DNA of 44,382 nucleotides from an uncultured Eubacteriales bacterium. GTDB taxonomy: Bacteria; Bacillota; Clostridia; Oscillospirales; Oscillospiraceae. Below, piece after piece: positions 24,713-32,689 of the stretch. A program made the translations under genes and the position numbers. Every line of letters starts with the position of its first letter. Position 1 is the first letter of the stretch. The notes under the pieces are model-generated. The model searched no databases, was not told the DNA's origin, and was given only the letters and a program-made list of their open reading frames with translations. Location of the stretch: NCBI GenBank assembly GCA_900547405.1, contig URGL01000013.1, positions 1-44,382 of the forward strand, in the 5' to 3' direction.

Positions 24713-25407
24713 TTGAAAACCTCCCGAAACAGTTCATCCAGAGACTTCCCCGTCTCCTCCCGCACCTGGTCCGCGGTGCCCTGGCGGATCACCCTGCCCT
24801 CGTAGAGGAACAGGAATTCGTCCAGCACCCGCTCCACGTCAGCGATCAGGTGGGTGGAGATCAGCACCGTGGCGCTGGGGTCGTAATTGGAAATAATGGT
24901 ATTTAAGATGTAATCCCGGGCCGCCGGGTCTACCCCGCCGATGGGCTCATCCAGCAGATAGAGCCGGGCCCTTCGGGACATGACCAGCACCAGCTGGACC
25001 TTCTCCTGATTGCCCTTGGACAGGGTCTTCAGCTTGGCTTCCAGGTCGATATGCAGTTCCCGCAGCATTTCCTCCGCCCGTGTCCGGTCGAAGTCATCAT
25101 AAAAGTCCTGGAACAGGGTCAGCAGGTCCCGGATCTTCTGCTGCTTGTTAAAATAGGTCTTATCCGGCAGGTAAGACACCATGGCCTTGCTGTCCGGGCC
25201 GATGGGCTTGCCGCAGACGGTGACCGATCCCGCCGTGGGTGACAGCAGCCCCGCCGCCAGCTTGATAAAGGTGGTCTTGCCGCTGCCGTTGGGGCCCAGC
25301 AGACCGATGATCTTTCCTTCTGGCAGCGTCAGGTCCAGGTTGTCCAGGGCCAGTTTGCTTCCGTAGCGCTTTGTCAGGCCTTGGGAGCGCAGTACCGCGT
25401 TTTCCAT
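24694..25407 (-). CDS. ABC transporter ATP-binding protein (YtrB-like)
   Basis: A 237-residue single-cassette ATPase. Walker A GPNGSGKTT (about residues 38-46), Q-loop region around LPDKTYFNKQQ, signature LSKGNQEKVQLVL and Walker B LYLLDEPIGGVDP followed by STHLIADVE (H-loop) are all intact; the signature has Lys in place of the second Gly (LSKGN), as in the YtrB group of exporters. It begins 3 bp after the GntR regulator and overlaps the permease gene. It should energise export through the neighbouring permease. Confidence 0.9.
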   Translation of the reverse strand: MENAVLRSQGLTKRYGSKLALDNLDLTLPEGKIIGLLGPNGSGKTTFIKLAAGLLSPTAGSVTVCGKPIGPDSKAMVSYLPDKTYFNKQQKIRDLLTLFQDFYDDFDRTRAEEMLRELHIDLEAKLKTLSKGNQEKVQLVLVMSRRARLYLLDEPIGGVDPAARDYILNTIISNYDPSATVLISTHLIADVERVLDEFLFLYEGRVIRQGTADQVREETGKSLDELFREVFKCLPNC

Positions 25408-25409
25408 AA

Positions 25410-25778
25410 TCAGTTTTCCTCCTTATCCAGCTGCCGCAGCAGCTCCGCCGCCTGGCTCGGGGTCACGCCGAAGACCTTGAATTTCTCCGCGCACTCCCTG
25501 GCCAGGGCCATGACCGTATCCTCCCGCAAGGCGGTGAGGATCCCTTCGTCTTCTGTTACCGTCCGTCCGCTGGTGCCGCCGGACCGGAGCAGCTCCTCCC
25601 GCTCCAATTCGCTGAGGGCTCGCTGCACCGTATTGGGGTTCACCTGAGCCTGGGCCGCGATCTCCCGCACCGACGGGATCCGCTGCCCCGGCTTCAGCTC
25701 CCCGGTGAGCACTGCCCCCCGGATCAGCTCGCAGATCTGCTGATACACCGGACGGTCCCCGGAAAATTTCCAGTTCAT
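25410..25778 (-). CDS. GntR-family transcriptional regulator (YtrA subfamily)
   Basis: A 122-residue repressor: N-terminal winged helix (PVYQQICELIRGAVLTGELKPG, then SVREIAAQAQVNPNTVQRALSELE) and a short C-terminal helical part for dimerisation, as in the YtrA group, which lacks a large effector domain. It heads the operon with the ABC ATPase and permease. The palindrome at 25806-25817 overlaps its own promoter, so autoregulation is likely. The inducer is unknown; envelope-active compounds are the usual guess for this subfamily. Confidence 0.9.
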   Translation of the reverse strand: MNWKFSGDRPVYQQICELIRGAVLTGELKPGQRIPSVREIAAQAQVNPNTVQRALSELEREELLRSGGTSGRTVTEDEGILTALREDTVMALARECAEKFKVFGVTPSQAAELLRQLDKEEN

Positions 25779-25805
25779 AGGTTCCTCCTTGTGTCGCTGT
25801 ATTAG

Positions 25806-25843
25806 TGTATTAATACAATAGCACTACTCTATGCATTTGTCAA
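25806..25843 (-). promoter_or_regulatory. GntR-ABC operon promoter with palindromic operator
   Basis: On the minus strand: TTGACA (25838-25843), 17 bp, TATTGT (25815-25820). The perfect palindrome TGTATTAATACA (25806-25817) overlaps the -10 box and start point, well placed for repression by the GntR protein encoded just downstream. The gap 25779-26061 also holds the divergent promoter at 25991 and otherwise AT-rich sequence with no gene. Confidence 0.75.
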
Positions 25844-25990
25844 GAGGAAAATTTACGAAAAGAATCCTTTCGCAAAATGCACAAGATTTTATTCTCCATT
25901 CTGTGGCTTTTGTCAATTTTATGATGATTTCTCACTTTCTCAACTTTTTGGTACAACTTTCAAATAATTTCATACATACATCAACAATAC

Positions 25991-26019
25991 TTGACATTTC
26001 TGTGCATAACATGTATAAT
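25991..26019 (+). promoter_or_regulatory. Perfect sigma-A consensus promoter of the small HTH gene
   Basis: TTGACA (25991-25996), 17 bp, TATAAT (26014-26019): both boxes are exact consensus. The leader to the ATG at 26062 is about 35 nt and includes GGGAGGACG. Confidence 0.85.
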
Positions 26020-26061
26020 ATGTGTGAATCCATTTCTAATAGCTTCAAGGGAGGACGGCCC

Positions 26062-26247
26062 ATGCCCGAAAGCCTGTTATCCCGCTATATGGATACCAAT
26101 GAAGCGTCCAAAGTCTGGGGATATCCCCGCAATACCGTCAGTCGCTGGTGCCAGCAGGGTAAGATTCCCGGTGCCATTCAAGCAGCCCCCTGCTGCCCCT
26201 GGTTCATCCCCAGAAACGCCAAGTGTCCCAAAGCGAAAAATGGCTAA
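26062..26247 (+). CDS. Small helix-turn-helix (excisionase-like) DNA-binding protein
   Basis: A 61-residue protein consisting of one winged-helix unit: DTNEASKVWGYPRNTVSRWCQQGKI is a MerR/excisionase-type HTH, followed by CCPWFIPRNAKCPK, the wing seen in small Firmicute DNA-binding proteins of this kind. The ATG at 26062 follows GGGAGG; the open frame extends upstream to 25831 but contains the promoter. It has its own strong promoter and terminator. Proteins of this type are usually orphan regulators or remnants of mobile elements; the target is unknown. Confidence 0.7.
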   Translation: MPESLLSRYMDTNEASKVWGYPRNTVSRWCQQGKIPGAIQAAPCCPWFIPRNAKCPKAKNG

Positions 26248-26293
26248 ACAAGGTCTCCGCGGAAAAACCGGGTTTTCCGCGGAGACCTTGTTT
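26246..26293. terminator. Very stable bidirectional terminator
   Basis: A perfect 21-bp stem (26246-26266 with 26273-26293; core AAGGTCTCCGCGG/CCGCGGAGACCTT), six-base loop, flanked by A and T runs so it can stop transcription either way. It overlaps the stop codon of the small HTH gene. Confidence 0.85.
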
Positions 26294-26345
26294 TCGCATG
26301 AATAAATACGGCCAGGTTTCCGGCGGATCCCTGCAAATCCGGGGA

Positions 26346-26375
26346 TTGTCAAAGGCCGCCTGCCTGTGGTATAAT
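26346..26375 (+). promoter_or_regulatory. Promoter of ksgA
   Basis: TTGTCA (26346-26351), 18 bp, TATAAT (26370-26375), about 40 bp before the ATG at 26415. Confidence 0.65.
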
Positions 26376-26414
26376 GATTCTTTGAAATGCCAATGTACGA
26401 AAGGCGAAAAATAT

Positions 26415-27281
26415 ATGGTCAATGTTTGTGATATTCAGGTAATGAAGCCCCTTTTGGGGGCCCATGGCTTCCATTTTTCCAAGGCCAAAGGGCAGAACTT
26501 CCTCATTGCCCCCTGGGTCCCCGCCTCCATCGCCGAGGAAGCCGGTGTGGACAGGGAGGCGGGGGTTCTGGAGATCGGCCCCGGGATCGGCCCCCTGACC
26601 CAGCAGCTGTGCCTGCGGGCGGGAAAGGTCTGCGCCGTAGAGGTAGACACCCGGCTAGAGCCCATTCTGAGAGAGACTGTAGGAGAATTCCAAAATCTGG
26701 AGATCCTCTGGGGAGATGTGCTGAAGCAGGATATCCCCGCCCTGGTGCGGGAGAAATTCTCCGGGCTGCGTCCCATGGCCTGCGCCAATCTGCCCTACTA
26801 TATCACCACCCCCATTCTCTCGGCCCTGCTGGAGGCGGACTGCTTCGACTCCGTCACCGTTATGGTCCAGAAGGAGGTGGCCCAGCGGATCGCCGCCAAG
26901 CCCGGCACCGGGGACTACGGCGCCTTCTCCGTATTCTGCCAGTATTACGCGGAGCCGGAGTACCTCTTCGATGTGCCCCCCCACTGCTTCCTGCCCCAGC
27001 CCAAGGTGACCTCCGGGGTCATCACCCTGAGCCGCCGGCAGGTCCGGCCCTGGGATATCCGGGATAGGGATGTCTTTTTCCGGGTGGTCCGGGCCAGCTT
27101 TGCCATGCGGCGCAAGAAGCTGAGCAACGGCCTGGCCTCCGGCTTTGCGGAGCTGGGGAAGACCGGGGCGGAGGAAATCCTAAAAGAATGCGGTTTCCCG
27201 GAGAATGTCCGGGGGGAGACCCTGGGCATCCCCGAATTTGGAAAAATCGCCAATGCCATTGGGGCGCGGAGAGAAAAATGA
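26415..27281 (+). CDS. rsmA: 16S rRNA dimethyladenosine transferase KsgA/RsmA
   Basis: A 288-residue SAM-dependent enzyme that dimethylates two adjacent adenosines near the 3' end of 16S rRNA. Motifs are clear: KAKGQNFLIAP (substrate region), VLEIGPGIGPLTQQL (SAM-binding motif I), CAVEVDTRLEPIL (motif II) and ANLPYYITTPIL (catalytic NLPY). The C-terminal helical domain (SFAMRRKKLSNGLA) is present. The ATG at 26415 has only a weak AAGG upstream; a second ATG at 26442 is also possible. Its stop overlaps the next gene (ATGA). Confidence 0.95.
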   Translation: MVNVCDIQVMKPLLGAHGFHFSKAKGQNFLIAPWVPASIAEEAGVDREAGVLEIGPGIGPLTQQLCLRAGKVCAVEVDTRLEPILRETVGEFQNLEILWGDVLKQDIPALVREKFSGLRPMACANLPYYITTPILSALLEADCFDSVTVMVQKEVAQRIAAKPGTGDYGAFSVFCQYYAEPEYLFDVPPHCFLPQPKVTSGVITLSRRQVRPWDIRDRDVFFRVVRASFAMRRKKLSNGLASGFAELGKTGAEEILKECGFPENVRGETLGIPEFGKIANAIGARREK

Positions 27282-27997
27282 TCGAAATTCTGTTTTTAGA
27301 CCTGGATGATACCATTCTGGACTTCCACAAGGCGGAGCGGCTGGCCGTTTCCAAAACCTTCCGCTCCTTCGGCCTGGCCCCCACGGAGGCCGTCCTGGAC
27401 CGGTACCACGTCATCAACCGGCAGCACTGGGAAATGCTGGAGCGGGGGGAGATCACCCGGGAACAGGTGCTGACCGGGCGTTTTCAGATCCTGTTCCAGG
27501 AAATGGGTGTGCCGGCAGACCCGAAAGAGGTGGCCAGGTGCTACGAGCATAACCTGGGCATCGGCCACTACTTCCTCCCCGGGGCCAAGGAGACTCTGGA
27601 CGCCCTCCGGGGGCGCTACCGGCTCTTCCTGGCCAGCAACGGCACCGCCTCGGTCCAGCACAGCCGGCTCACCAGCGCCGGACTCTATCCCTATTTTGAG
27701 CAGGTCTTCGTCTCCCAGGCCCTGGGGGCCAACAAGCCCTCCAAAGCCTTTTTCGATGCCTGCGCAGAGAGGATCCCCGGCTATGCCCCCCAAAAGGCCC
27801 TGATGGTAGGCGACAGCCTGAGCTCCGATATTCTGGGAGGCATCCGGGCCGGGATGCGCACCTGCTGGGTCAATCCCCAGGGGAATTCCGCTCCCGAAGC
27901 ATACACTCCCACCTGGCAGATCGGCAGCCTTTCGGAGCTTCCCGCTTTGCTGGAATCCATAAACGCAGAGGAGGGACAGCAACATGAGAAAAAATAA
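27278..27997 (+). CDS. HAD-superfamily phosphatase, YjjG/YfnB type
   Basis: A 239-residue HAD hydrolase. Motif I is FLDLDDTILDF (residues 6-16, nucleophile and acid Asp), motif II is LASNGT (about 119-124), and motif IV is MVGDSLSSDILGG (about 177-189) with its paired acidic residues. The N-terminal pattern LDLDDTILDFHKAE is that of the YjjG group, whose known members are 5'-nucleotidases that clear non-canonical pyrimidine nucleotides. It is translationally coupled to ksgA. Exact substrate is not proven. Confidence 0.85.
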   Translation: MIEILFLDLDDTILDFHKAERLAVSKTFRSFGLAPTEAVLDRYHVINRQHWEMLERGEITREQVLTGRFQILFQEMGVPADPKEVARCYEHNLGIGHYFLPGAKETLDALRGRYRLFLASNGTASVQHSRLTSAGLYPYFEQVFVSQALGANKPSKAFFDACAERIPGYAPQKALMVGDSLSSDILGGIRAGMRTCWVNPQGNSAPEAYTPTWQIGSLSELPALLESINAEEGQQHEKK

Positions 27998-28526
27998 AGG
28001 CTTTACCCTGCTGGAAATGCTCATCGTCATTGGCTGCATTGTGGCATTGGTGGCCATCGCCTACCCGGCCTTCGGCCAATACCGGGAAAAGAATCGGGAA
28101 AACGCCGACGTGGTGGCTATGCACAGCGCCGAGGCGCTCTTTACCACGGCCTATAATACAGGCAAGCTCATCGGGGGCCGCTCCGCCACCGAAGCCACCG
28201 CCGCCAATCCCCTCTACTACGACGGCAACGGCGACCTGACCTGGACGGCCCCCACCCCCTACGGCAAGGGCACCGCCAAGGATTCCGGCGTGACCATCTC
28301 CTGCTGCGGCGACTACGAATACGATTCCAAAAAGGACTACACCGGCGGGGTGATCTGCTGCTACTACGCCCCCAAAGGCAGCGACAGCCCAGGATTCCAT
28401 ATTCACTGGATGCGTGCCGGCGGCGATATCGGCGGAGTCTCCCCCCTCAGAGACAGCACCAACTGGATCCGGGTTTGCCGCCCCGGAGAATGCCCCGACT
28501 GTGACGATATAACAATCCCCGGGTAA
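27984..28526 (+). CDS. Type IV pilin-like (prepilin N-methylation motif) protein
   Basis: A 180-residue protein with a short basic leader (MRKNK) and the classic prepilin cleavage/methylation site GFTLLEMLIVIG, with Glu at +5. One hydrophobic helix (about residues 6-28) continues into a globular domain with seven cysteines (SCCGDY, ICCYY, VCRPGECPDC) that could form disulfides. It starts inside the end of the HAD gene (14-bp overlap). No prepilin peptidase, assembly ATPase or other pilus gene is in the window, so it is an orphan here. It could be a minor pilin or pseudopilin; the machinery must be elsewhere if it is functional. Confidence 0.75.
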   Translation: MRKNKGFTLLEMLIVIGCIVALVAIAYPAFGQYREKNRENADVVAMHSAEALFTTAYNTGKLIGGRSATEATAANPLYYDGNGDLTWTAPTPYGKGTAKDSGVTISCCGDYEYDSKKDYTGGVICCYYAPKGSDSPGFHIHWMRAGGDIGGVSPLRDSTNWIRVCRPGECPDCDDITIPG

Positions 28527-28549
28527 TGAGCACGCCTTCACAAAATTGT

Positions 28550-28582
28550 CAGTGCGCCGCCTCAAGACGAGGCGGCCCACTG
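28550..28582 (-). terminator. Terminator between the pilin gene and the HPr operon
   Basis: CAGTGCGCCGCCTC (28550-28563) pairs with GAGGCGGCCCACTG (28569-28582), with one mismatch. On the minus strand it is followed by ACAATTTTG, a modest tail. It lies beyond the end of the HPr gene. Confidence 0.6.
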
Positions 28583-28602
28583 CGCTGATAAAAACGGATA
28601 CT

Positions 28603-28860
28603 TTAAAATGTAGCTTCGCAGAAAGCCCGGAGGGAATCGGCATCAGTGACTTCGGATGCGCCCTCTACCCGGAAGGTGACGGTGTCCCCCTGCTTCAGGC
28701 AGAGCTTCATCAAAGCGATCACGCGCTTAGCACTGACTTCCGTGCTTTTTGCAGCAAGAGTAACGGTGCTTTCCAGTTTTGCTGCAGCCTGGGCCAGTTG
28801 ACCGGCAGGACGGGCATGGAGGCCCTGGGGGTCACGGATGGTGTACTGAAATTCTACCAT
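28603..28860 (-). CDS. HPr-family phosphocarrier protein (operon-specific paralogue)
   Basis: An 85-residue HPr-fold protein. GLHARPAG places the phosphorylatable histidine exactly at His15 with Arg17 conserved, so it can accept a phosphate in the sugar phosphotransferase relay. At the regulatory position Ser46 of Firmicute HPr the residue is Arg46 (VSAKRVIALM), so phosphorylation by HprK and a role in CcpA catabolite control are not expected. It is the last gene of the amino-sugar-acid operon, 11 bp after the aldolase gene. It is probably a pathway-specific phosphocarrier; this suggests that uptake or regulation in this operon depends on the PTS. Confidence 0.88.
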   Translation of the reverse strand: MVEFQYTIRDPQGLHARPAGQLAQAAAKLESTVTLAAKSTEVSAKRVIALMKLCLKQGDTVTFRVEGASEVTDADSLRAFCEATF

Positions 28861-28871
28861 GGCACCCTCGC

Positions 28872-29621
28872 TTACACCAGAGCCTTCAGGTTCTCGTAGG
28901 CCTTCCGGGCCAGCTCGGGAACGGTGCGGCCGGTGGCTTTATCCACAATGGAGGTGTAGATATGGGGGATGACCCGTTCCACACCGGCATCCAGACAAAC
29001 CTTGACTACCTGGGCAACATTATCCGGATCCAGGCCTCCAGTGGGCTCCACAATGGGTACACCATACTTGGCACAGGCTTCCGCCAGAGCCTTCAGTTCC
29101 TCAATATGTTTCAGACCGTGCATATTGAAGAACTTTACAGAGGGGACTCCTACATCCCGCAGCATACAGGCGGCAGTCTCCACACTAACAATACCCTTTT
29201 CGTGCTTGTCACTGACGGCGCCGGTGGAGATCTGGACCATACCGACAGTGCCGGTGGGATACATCATGCAGTTGGTAATCGTGTCAAAGCACTTAGCGCC
29301 AGTGAGCAGGCCCTCGGTGAACATGGCACCGGTGAAGGTTTGGTTCACATGACCAGGGTTTGTCAGTGCGGCCACTTGAGCAGCCCGGGGGGCCTGGGCC
29401 GGATCGCCACCGCCCATGCCTACGGAGACATTGGGCAGCTTCTTCAGGTATTCCCGGACCCGGTCGGCGCAGGCCTCAATGGTGTCAAAATCCTTGGCCA
29501 GAACGCCAACCAGCATATGGCCGTCCACTTGCTCAGAAATTTCAAGAGCGTTGTCCAGGTCCTTTGCCAGCAGATTGATGGCAAATTTATCCTTATAAAA
29601 TGGGATGCGATGGTAATTCAT
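28872..29621 (-). CDS. dgaF: 2-dehydro-3-deoxy-phosphogluconate (KDGP) aldolase, DgaF-like
   Basis: A 249-residue TIM-barrel aldolase of the EF_0839/DgaF family. Known members cleave KDGP to pyruvate and glyceraldehyde 3-phosphate in D-glucosaminate catabolism. Conserved segments: NVSVGMGGGDP, NPGHVNQTFTGA, YPTGTVGMVQISTG, VPSVKFFNMHG (probable Schiff-base lysine) and VEPTGGLDPDN. The ATG at 29621 is preceded by GGAGGAAA; an in-frame ATG at 29651 lies upstream of this site. It is next to the DgaE-like enzyme, which makes its presumed substrate. Confidence 0.85.
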   Translation of the reverse strand: MNYHRIPFYKDKFAINLLAKDLDNALEISEQVDGHMLVGVLAKDFDTIEACADRVREYLKKLPNVSVGMGGGDPAQAPRAAQVAALTNPGHVNQTFTGAMFTEGLLTGAKCFDTITNCMMYPTGTVGMVQISTGAVSDKHEKGIVSVETAACMLRDVGVPSVKFFNMHGLKHIEELKALAEACAKYGVPIVEPTGGLDPDNVAQVVKVCLDAGVERVIPHIYTSIVDKATGRTVPELARKAYENLKALV

Positions 29622-29681
29622 AACGTGTTTCCTCCTGAAAAAATGGTTCATTTTGGCTCCGGGGTGCCCCGGAGCCGTTTT

Positions 29682-30788
29682 TTATCTCCCAAGTTCCTGG
29701 AAGCGCTGGATGATGAGCGCTGCGTCTCCGGGCAGCATGGTTCTGGGATCAATAAGAATTGTCCCCTGATCCACAAAGTGGTTCCTGGTATAGACGGCAG
29801 GGGTACCGCTCTGAAGCCGCTTGACGATTTCCCTGGCGGTCAGCTTGGACACACCGGGGATCACATCCACCTTAGCCCGGTAGATTTTCCGTCCGGCATC
29901 GTCGGCCTTGACGCTGACCTTCAGATAATTCAGCTTACTCAGCCCCTCTACCAGCTCGTCCACGATCTGCTTCTGTCGGGCAGCTTCCTTCTCCTCGTCC
30001 CGCTGTGCGTAGAGTTCCACAGCCTTGGCAATGCCCATCATGCATTCCTTGCCAATTTTGGCGGCTCGGCCCACGCCCTTATACTGGGCTTTACACTTCT
30101 CAATGTAGATCCGTTTGCCGGTGATAAAACCGGAAGTGGGACCCTCCACAGCTTTGGCACCACTGTAGATTACCATATCCGCGCCCATAGCTGCGTACTT
30201 TTGCAAATCCTCTTCTGCCGCCGCATCCACGATAATGGGAAGGTCATGGCTGTGAGCGATTTCGATCATCTCCTGTAGGGAAATGGTAGTCTCCTGCTGG
30301 ACATGGTGGGACTTGCAGTACAGGAGCGCTGCTGTCTTGTCCGTAATAGAGGACTCAATATGCCAGCGCCAGGTTTGGTTGACCTGACCGGCTTCCACGG
30401 GAATTCCGCCACCCAGGCGGATCATCTGTTCTAAGGGAGCGCCGTAGTTGACGGCATGACCTTTTTGCAGGATGATCTCGTTTTTCAGGCCGGTGCTGTC
30501 CGGCATCCGCTCCACAAGGCCGATGTTATCCCCGGCAATACAGGCAGCGGTGGCGATCATAATGCCGCCGGAGGCACTGTTGGTGACGCAAGTATCCTCG
30601 GCACCGGTGACGGCAGTGAGCATCTCACCCACCCGGTCGATAAGCTCGTCAATGACCACAAAATTCTGACCGGCCTGCTTGACGGCCTCAGCCACCTCAT
30701 CGCTGATGATGGATACACCCAGAGCGGTCATATGGCCACAGGCGTTGACTACCCGACGCAGACCGCTGGCTTCATAAATACTTTCCAT
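29682..30788 (-). CDS. dgaE: PLP-dependent D-glucosaminate-6-phosphate ammonia lyase-like protein (DgaE/SelA-like)
   Basis: A 368-residue fold-type I PLP enzyme related to SelA. The cofactor lysine is Lys212 (YSGAKAVEGPTSG); VTNSASGG (phosphate-binding loop, about 68-75) and IIVDAAAEEDL (Asp188 on the pyridine nitrogen) are in place. In the characterised Dga pathway this family removes ammonia from D-glucosaminate 6-phosphate to give KDGP. The neighbouring aldolase supports that role. The substrate may be a related amino-sugar acid, since the upstream amidohydrolase suggests an acylated or cyclic precursor. Confidence 0.82.
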   Translation of the reverse strand: MESIYEASGLRRVVNACGHMTALGVSIISDEVAEAVKQAGQNFVVIDELIDRVGEMLTAVTGAEDTCVTNSASGGIMIATAACIAGDNIGLVERMPDSTGLKNEIILQKGHAVNYGAPLEQMIRLGGGIPVEAGQVNQTWRWHIESSITDKTAALLYCKSHHVQQETTISLQEMIEIAHSHDLPIIVDAAAEEDLQKYAAMGADMVIYSGAKAVEGPTSGFITGKRIYIEKCKAQYKGVGRAAKIGKECMMGIAKAVELYAQRDEEKEAARQKQIVDELVEGLSKLNYLKVSVKADDAGRKIYRAKVDVIPGVSKLTAREIVKRLQSGTPAVYTRNHFVDQGTILIDPRTMLPGDAALIIQRFQELGR

Positions 30789-30807
30789 AAAGGATCCTTT
30801 CCTTTTA

Positions 30808-31446
30808 TCAGGCAGCGATTGGGAACAGTACGGCCAGAATCAGAGCACCCAGGATGGTGCCGCCCACCATGGGCTTGTTCATCTTCAGGAAGATGAAGGA
30901 ACCGATGACGGCACCGATACCGGCAGGAATGCTGTAGCTGATGGCGGAGAGGATGATCAGGGGGGCGAACCAGCGGCCACTGGCATTGCCGGCACCCATC
31001 ATGATACCGGTGCCGCCAGCAGCCATGCCCTCAGGCATAGCAGATTTGACGCCGATGATGACAATGCCGATGACGAGACCGATGAGGCCACCGGCCAGCA
31101 GAGACAACAGGAAACTGGCGACTACCCAGTCCAGGCCCAGAGCCAGGCACAGGGAGACCATACCGGTGCCCACACCAGTCATGATAGAGCCGCCGATATC
31201 CAGGATACCGACCAGAGGCCCTTCCATAACACGGGCCAGCAGGAAGCCAGTGCAGTAGCCGATGGGGGTGGAGAAATCGCCGGTCTCCAGGCCGTTACGG
31301 ATCATCTCTGCCTGGGCGATCTCATTGAACAGGCCGAAGCCGTGGGTAACGAACATGTGACCGCCGGCAAATACCGCGGCGCACAGCAGAGCGGTGAGCA
31401 CGGGGAAGAACTTATTCTGCATCAGCAGCTTTTTGAGCTTTTCCAT
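30808..31446 (-). CDS. DUF4310-family membrane protein
   Basis: A 212-residue protein with about six hydrophobic segments rich in Gly and Ala (FPVLTALLCAAVFAGGHMF, GIVIIGVKSAMPEGMAAGGTGIMMGAG, ISYSIPAGIGAVIGSFIFLK). Sequence style, length and position between a DUF4311 protein and the DgaE-like gene match DUF4310 (the EF_0832-type cassette). Molecular function is not established. Together with DUF4311 it is the only membrane part of this operon, so the pair is the best candidate for the uptake system. Confidence 0.75.
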   Translation of the reverse strand: MEKLKKLLMQNKFFPVLTALLCAAVFAGGHMFVTHGFGLFNEIAQAEMIRNGLETGDFSTPIGYCTGFLLARVMEGPLVGILDIGGSIMTGVGTGMVSLCLALGLDWVVASFLLSLLAGGLIGLVIGIVIIGVKSAMPEGMAAGGTGIMMGAGNASGRWFAPLIILSAISYSIPAGIGAVIGSFIFLKMNKPMVGGTILGALILAVLFPIAA

Positions 31447-31475
31447 AATGTATTATCCTCCTATCCTTGGATCCC

Positions 31476-32219
31476 TCAGGCACCATACTGGCCGAAGGTC
31501 ATAAAAGCGGCAAAGAGCTTAGCCCAGAAGCCACGGCCAATACCGATGACGATAAACAAAATGCAAATGATGCCAAGCATGACTTTGGCGCTCTTGCTGA
31601 AGCCTTGCTCCTGGATAGTCTGGCCAATGAGAATGCCCAGAACGGCACCGGGAACGGCGTTACCAAAAATCAGCTGTGCAATACCGCCAAGGACCACGCC
31701 CCAGATACCGGTGATTGTGCCAGCGTCCAGCGCGGCCAGAATAAAGATAATGGGCATAACGATGTTAATAAGGTTGTTGGATGCTGGGGTCAGAATGTTC
31801 TTGGCGATGGAGGAGATAGAAGCGGGGATCAGAGATGCCAAAGTGTTCAGCACGACCACCACAATGGCACCGACAACGGCACCCATCAGGCCCATCTTGG
31901 CAGGGTCATACAGGGTGTCTTCCACCTTCTTGTTTTTCAGCAGCAGAGCACCGGCGGTCCAGTTGGGGATCAAGCGGTGGAGCACATCCTGGGTCAGGGC
32001 ACCGGCACCGACCATGTTGCCGGCAGCATTCAGCAGGAAACCGGCGCCGAAGGAGAAGTGGGCAACGGCATCACCCTTGCAGGCGTTCAACTCGCCCAGG
32101 GTCCGGAAAGCGCCCATGGCCTGGGTTTCCGGAGCGTGGAACATGCGGGCCGCACCGGCAGACACGGCAAAGCCGGCCAAAGCACCGATGACCAACGATT
32201 TGAGAATGACGATCAGCAT
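31476..32219 (-). CDS. DUF4311-family membrane protein
   Basis: A 247-residue polytopic membrane protein. Hydrophobic segments include the N-terminus (VILKSLVIGALAGFAVSAGAARM), GLMGAVVGAIVVVVLNTLASLI, NLINIVMPIIFILAALDAGTITGIWG and VMLGIICILFIVIGIG. FSFGAGFLLNAAGNMVGAGALTQD is a conserved-looking polar loop. Length and context fit DUF4311. Good GGAGG upstream of ATG 32219. The 122-bp gap to the DUF4312 gene (32220-32341) holds no gene and no clear terminator. Confidence 0.75.
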   Translation of the reverse strand: MLIVILKSLVIGALAGFAVSAGAARMFHAPETQAMGAFRTLGELNACKGDAVAHFSFGAGFLLNAAGNMVGAGALTQDVLHRLIPNWTAGALLLKNKKVEDTLYDPAKMGLMGAVVGAIVVVVLNTLASLIPASISSIAKNILTPASNNLINIVMPIIFILAALDAGTITGIWGVVLGGIAQLIFGNAVPGAVLGILIGQTIQEQGFSKSAKVMLGIICILFIVIGIGRGFWAKLFAAFMTFGQYGA

Positions 32220-32341
32220 GATAGATAGTTCCTCCTTGTTTCTTTTTCTCTTTTTTGACCGCTTCGCGGCCAGAAATCTCCGGCGTTGTGCCGGTATTTC
32301 CTAACACTGTGTAGAAGGCATGTTCAGCCCTGCTCATTTTT

Positions 32342-32659
32342 TCATTCGGCGGAAGCGGGCTCCGTGGGCGTGTCCAGGGGAACATAACGCATTTTTACAG
32401 TGACCTGCAACTCCACCTGATAGTGCATGGTGGGCTTAGGTTTGAAAAACGACACGATTTTTTCCCGGGTGTCCTGCCAATGCTCTTTGGTAATCTCCAC
32501 ACCGATGGGCTCCATGTAGATGAGCAGTCCCTTGCCGCTGAGTGAGGCATAGGCCTTGTTCTTCAGGGCGGCAAAGGCCTTCCCAAAGGCTTCCGCTTTG
32601 TCAGCGCCGTAGGCCTCTAAAGAAAATATCTCTTCCGTTTCAATCAGGCAAGATGCCAT
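32342..32659 (-). CDS. DUF4312-family small cytoplasmic protein
   Basis: A 105-residue soluble protein, predicted alpha/beta, beginning MASCLIETEEIFSLEAYGADKAEAFGKAFAALK and ending in a sheet-like HYQVELQVTVKMRYVPL. It matches DUF4312 in size and cassette position (between SFCGS and DUF4311). No catalytic motif is evident. GGAGAAGG precedes the ATG. It may be a cytoplasmic component of the DUF4310/4311 membrane system. Confidence 0.75.
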   Translation of the reverse strand: MASCLIETEEIFSLEAYGADKAEAFGKAFAALKNKAYASLSGKGLLIYMEPIGVEITKEHWQDTREKIVSFFKPKPTMHYQVELQVTVKMRYVPLDTPTEPASAE

Positions 32660-32689
32660 ATGGGCCTTCTCCTTTCTGTCACTGGGAAT

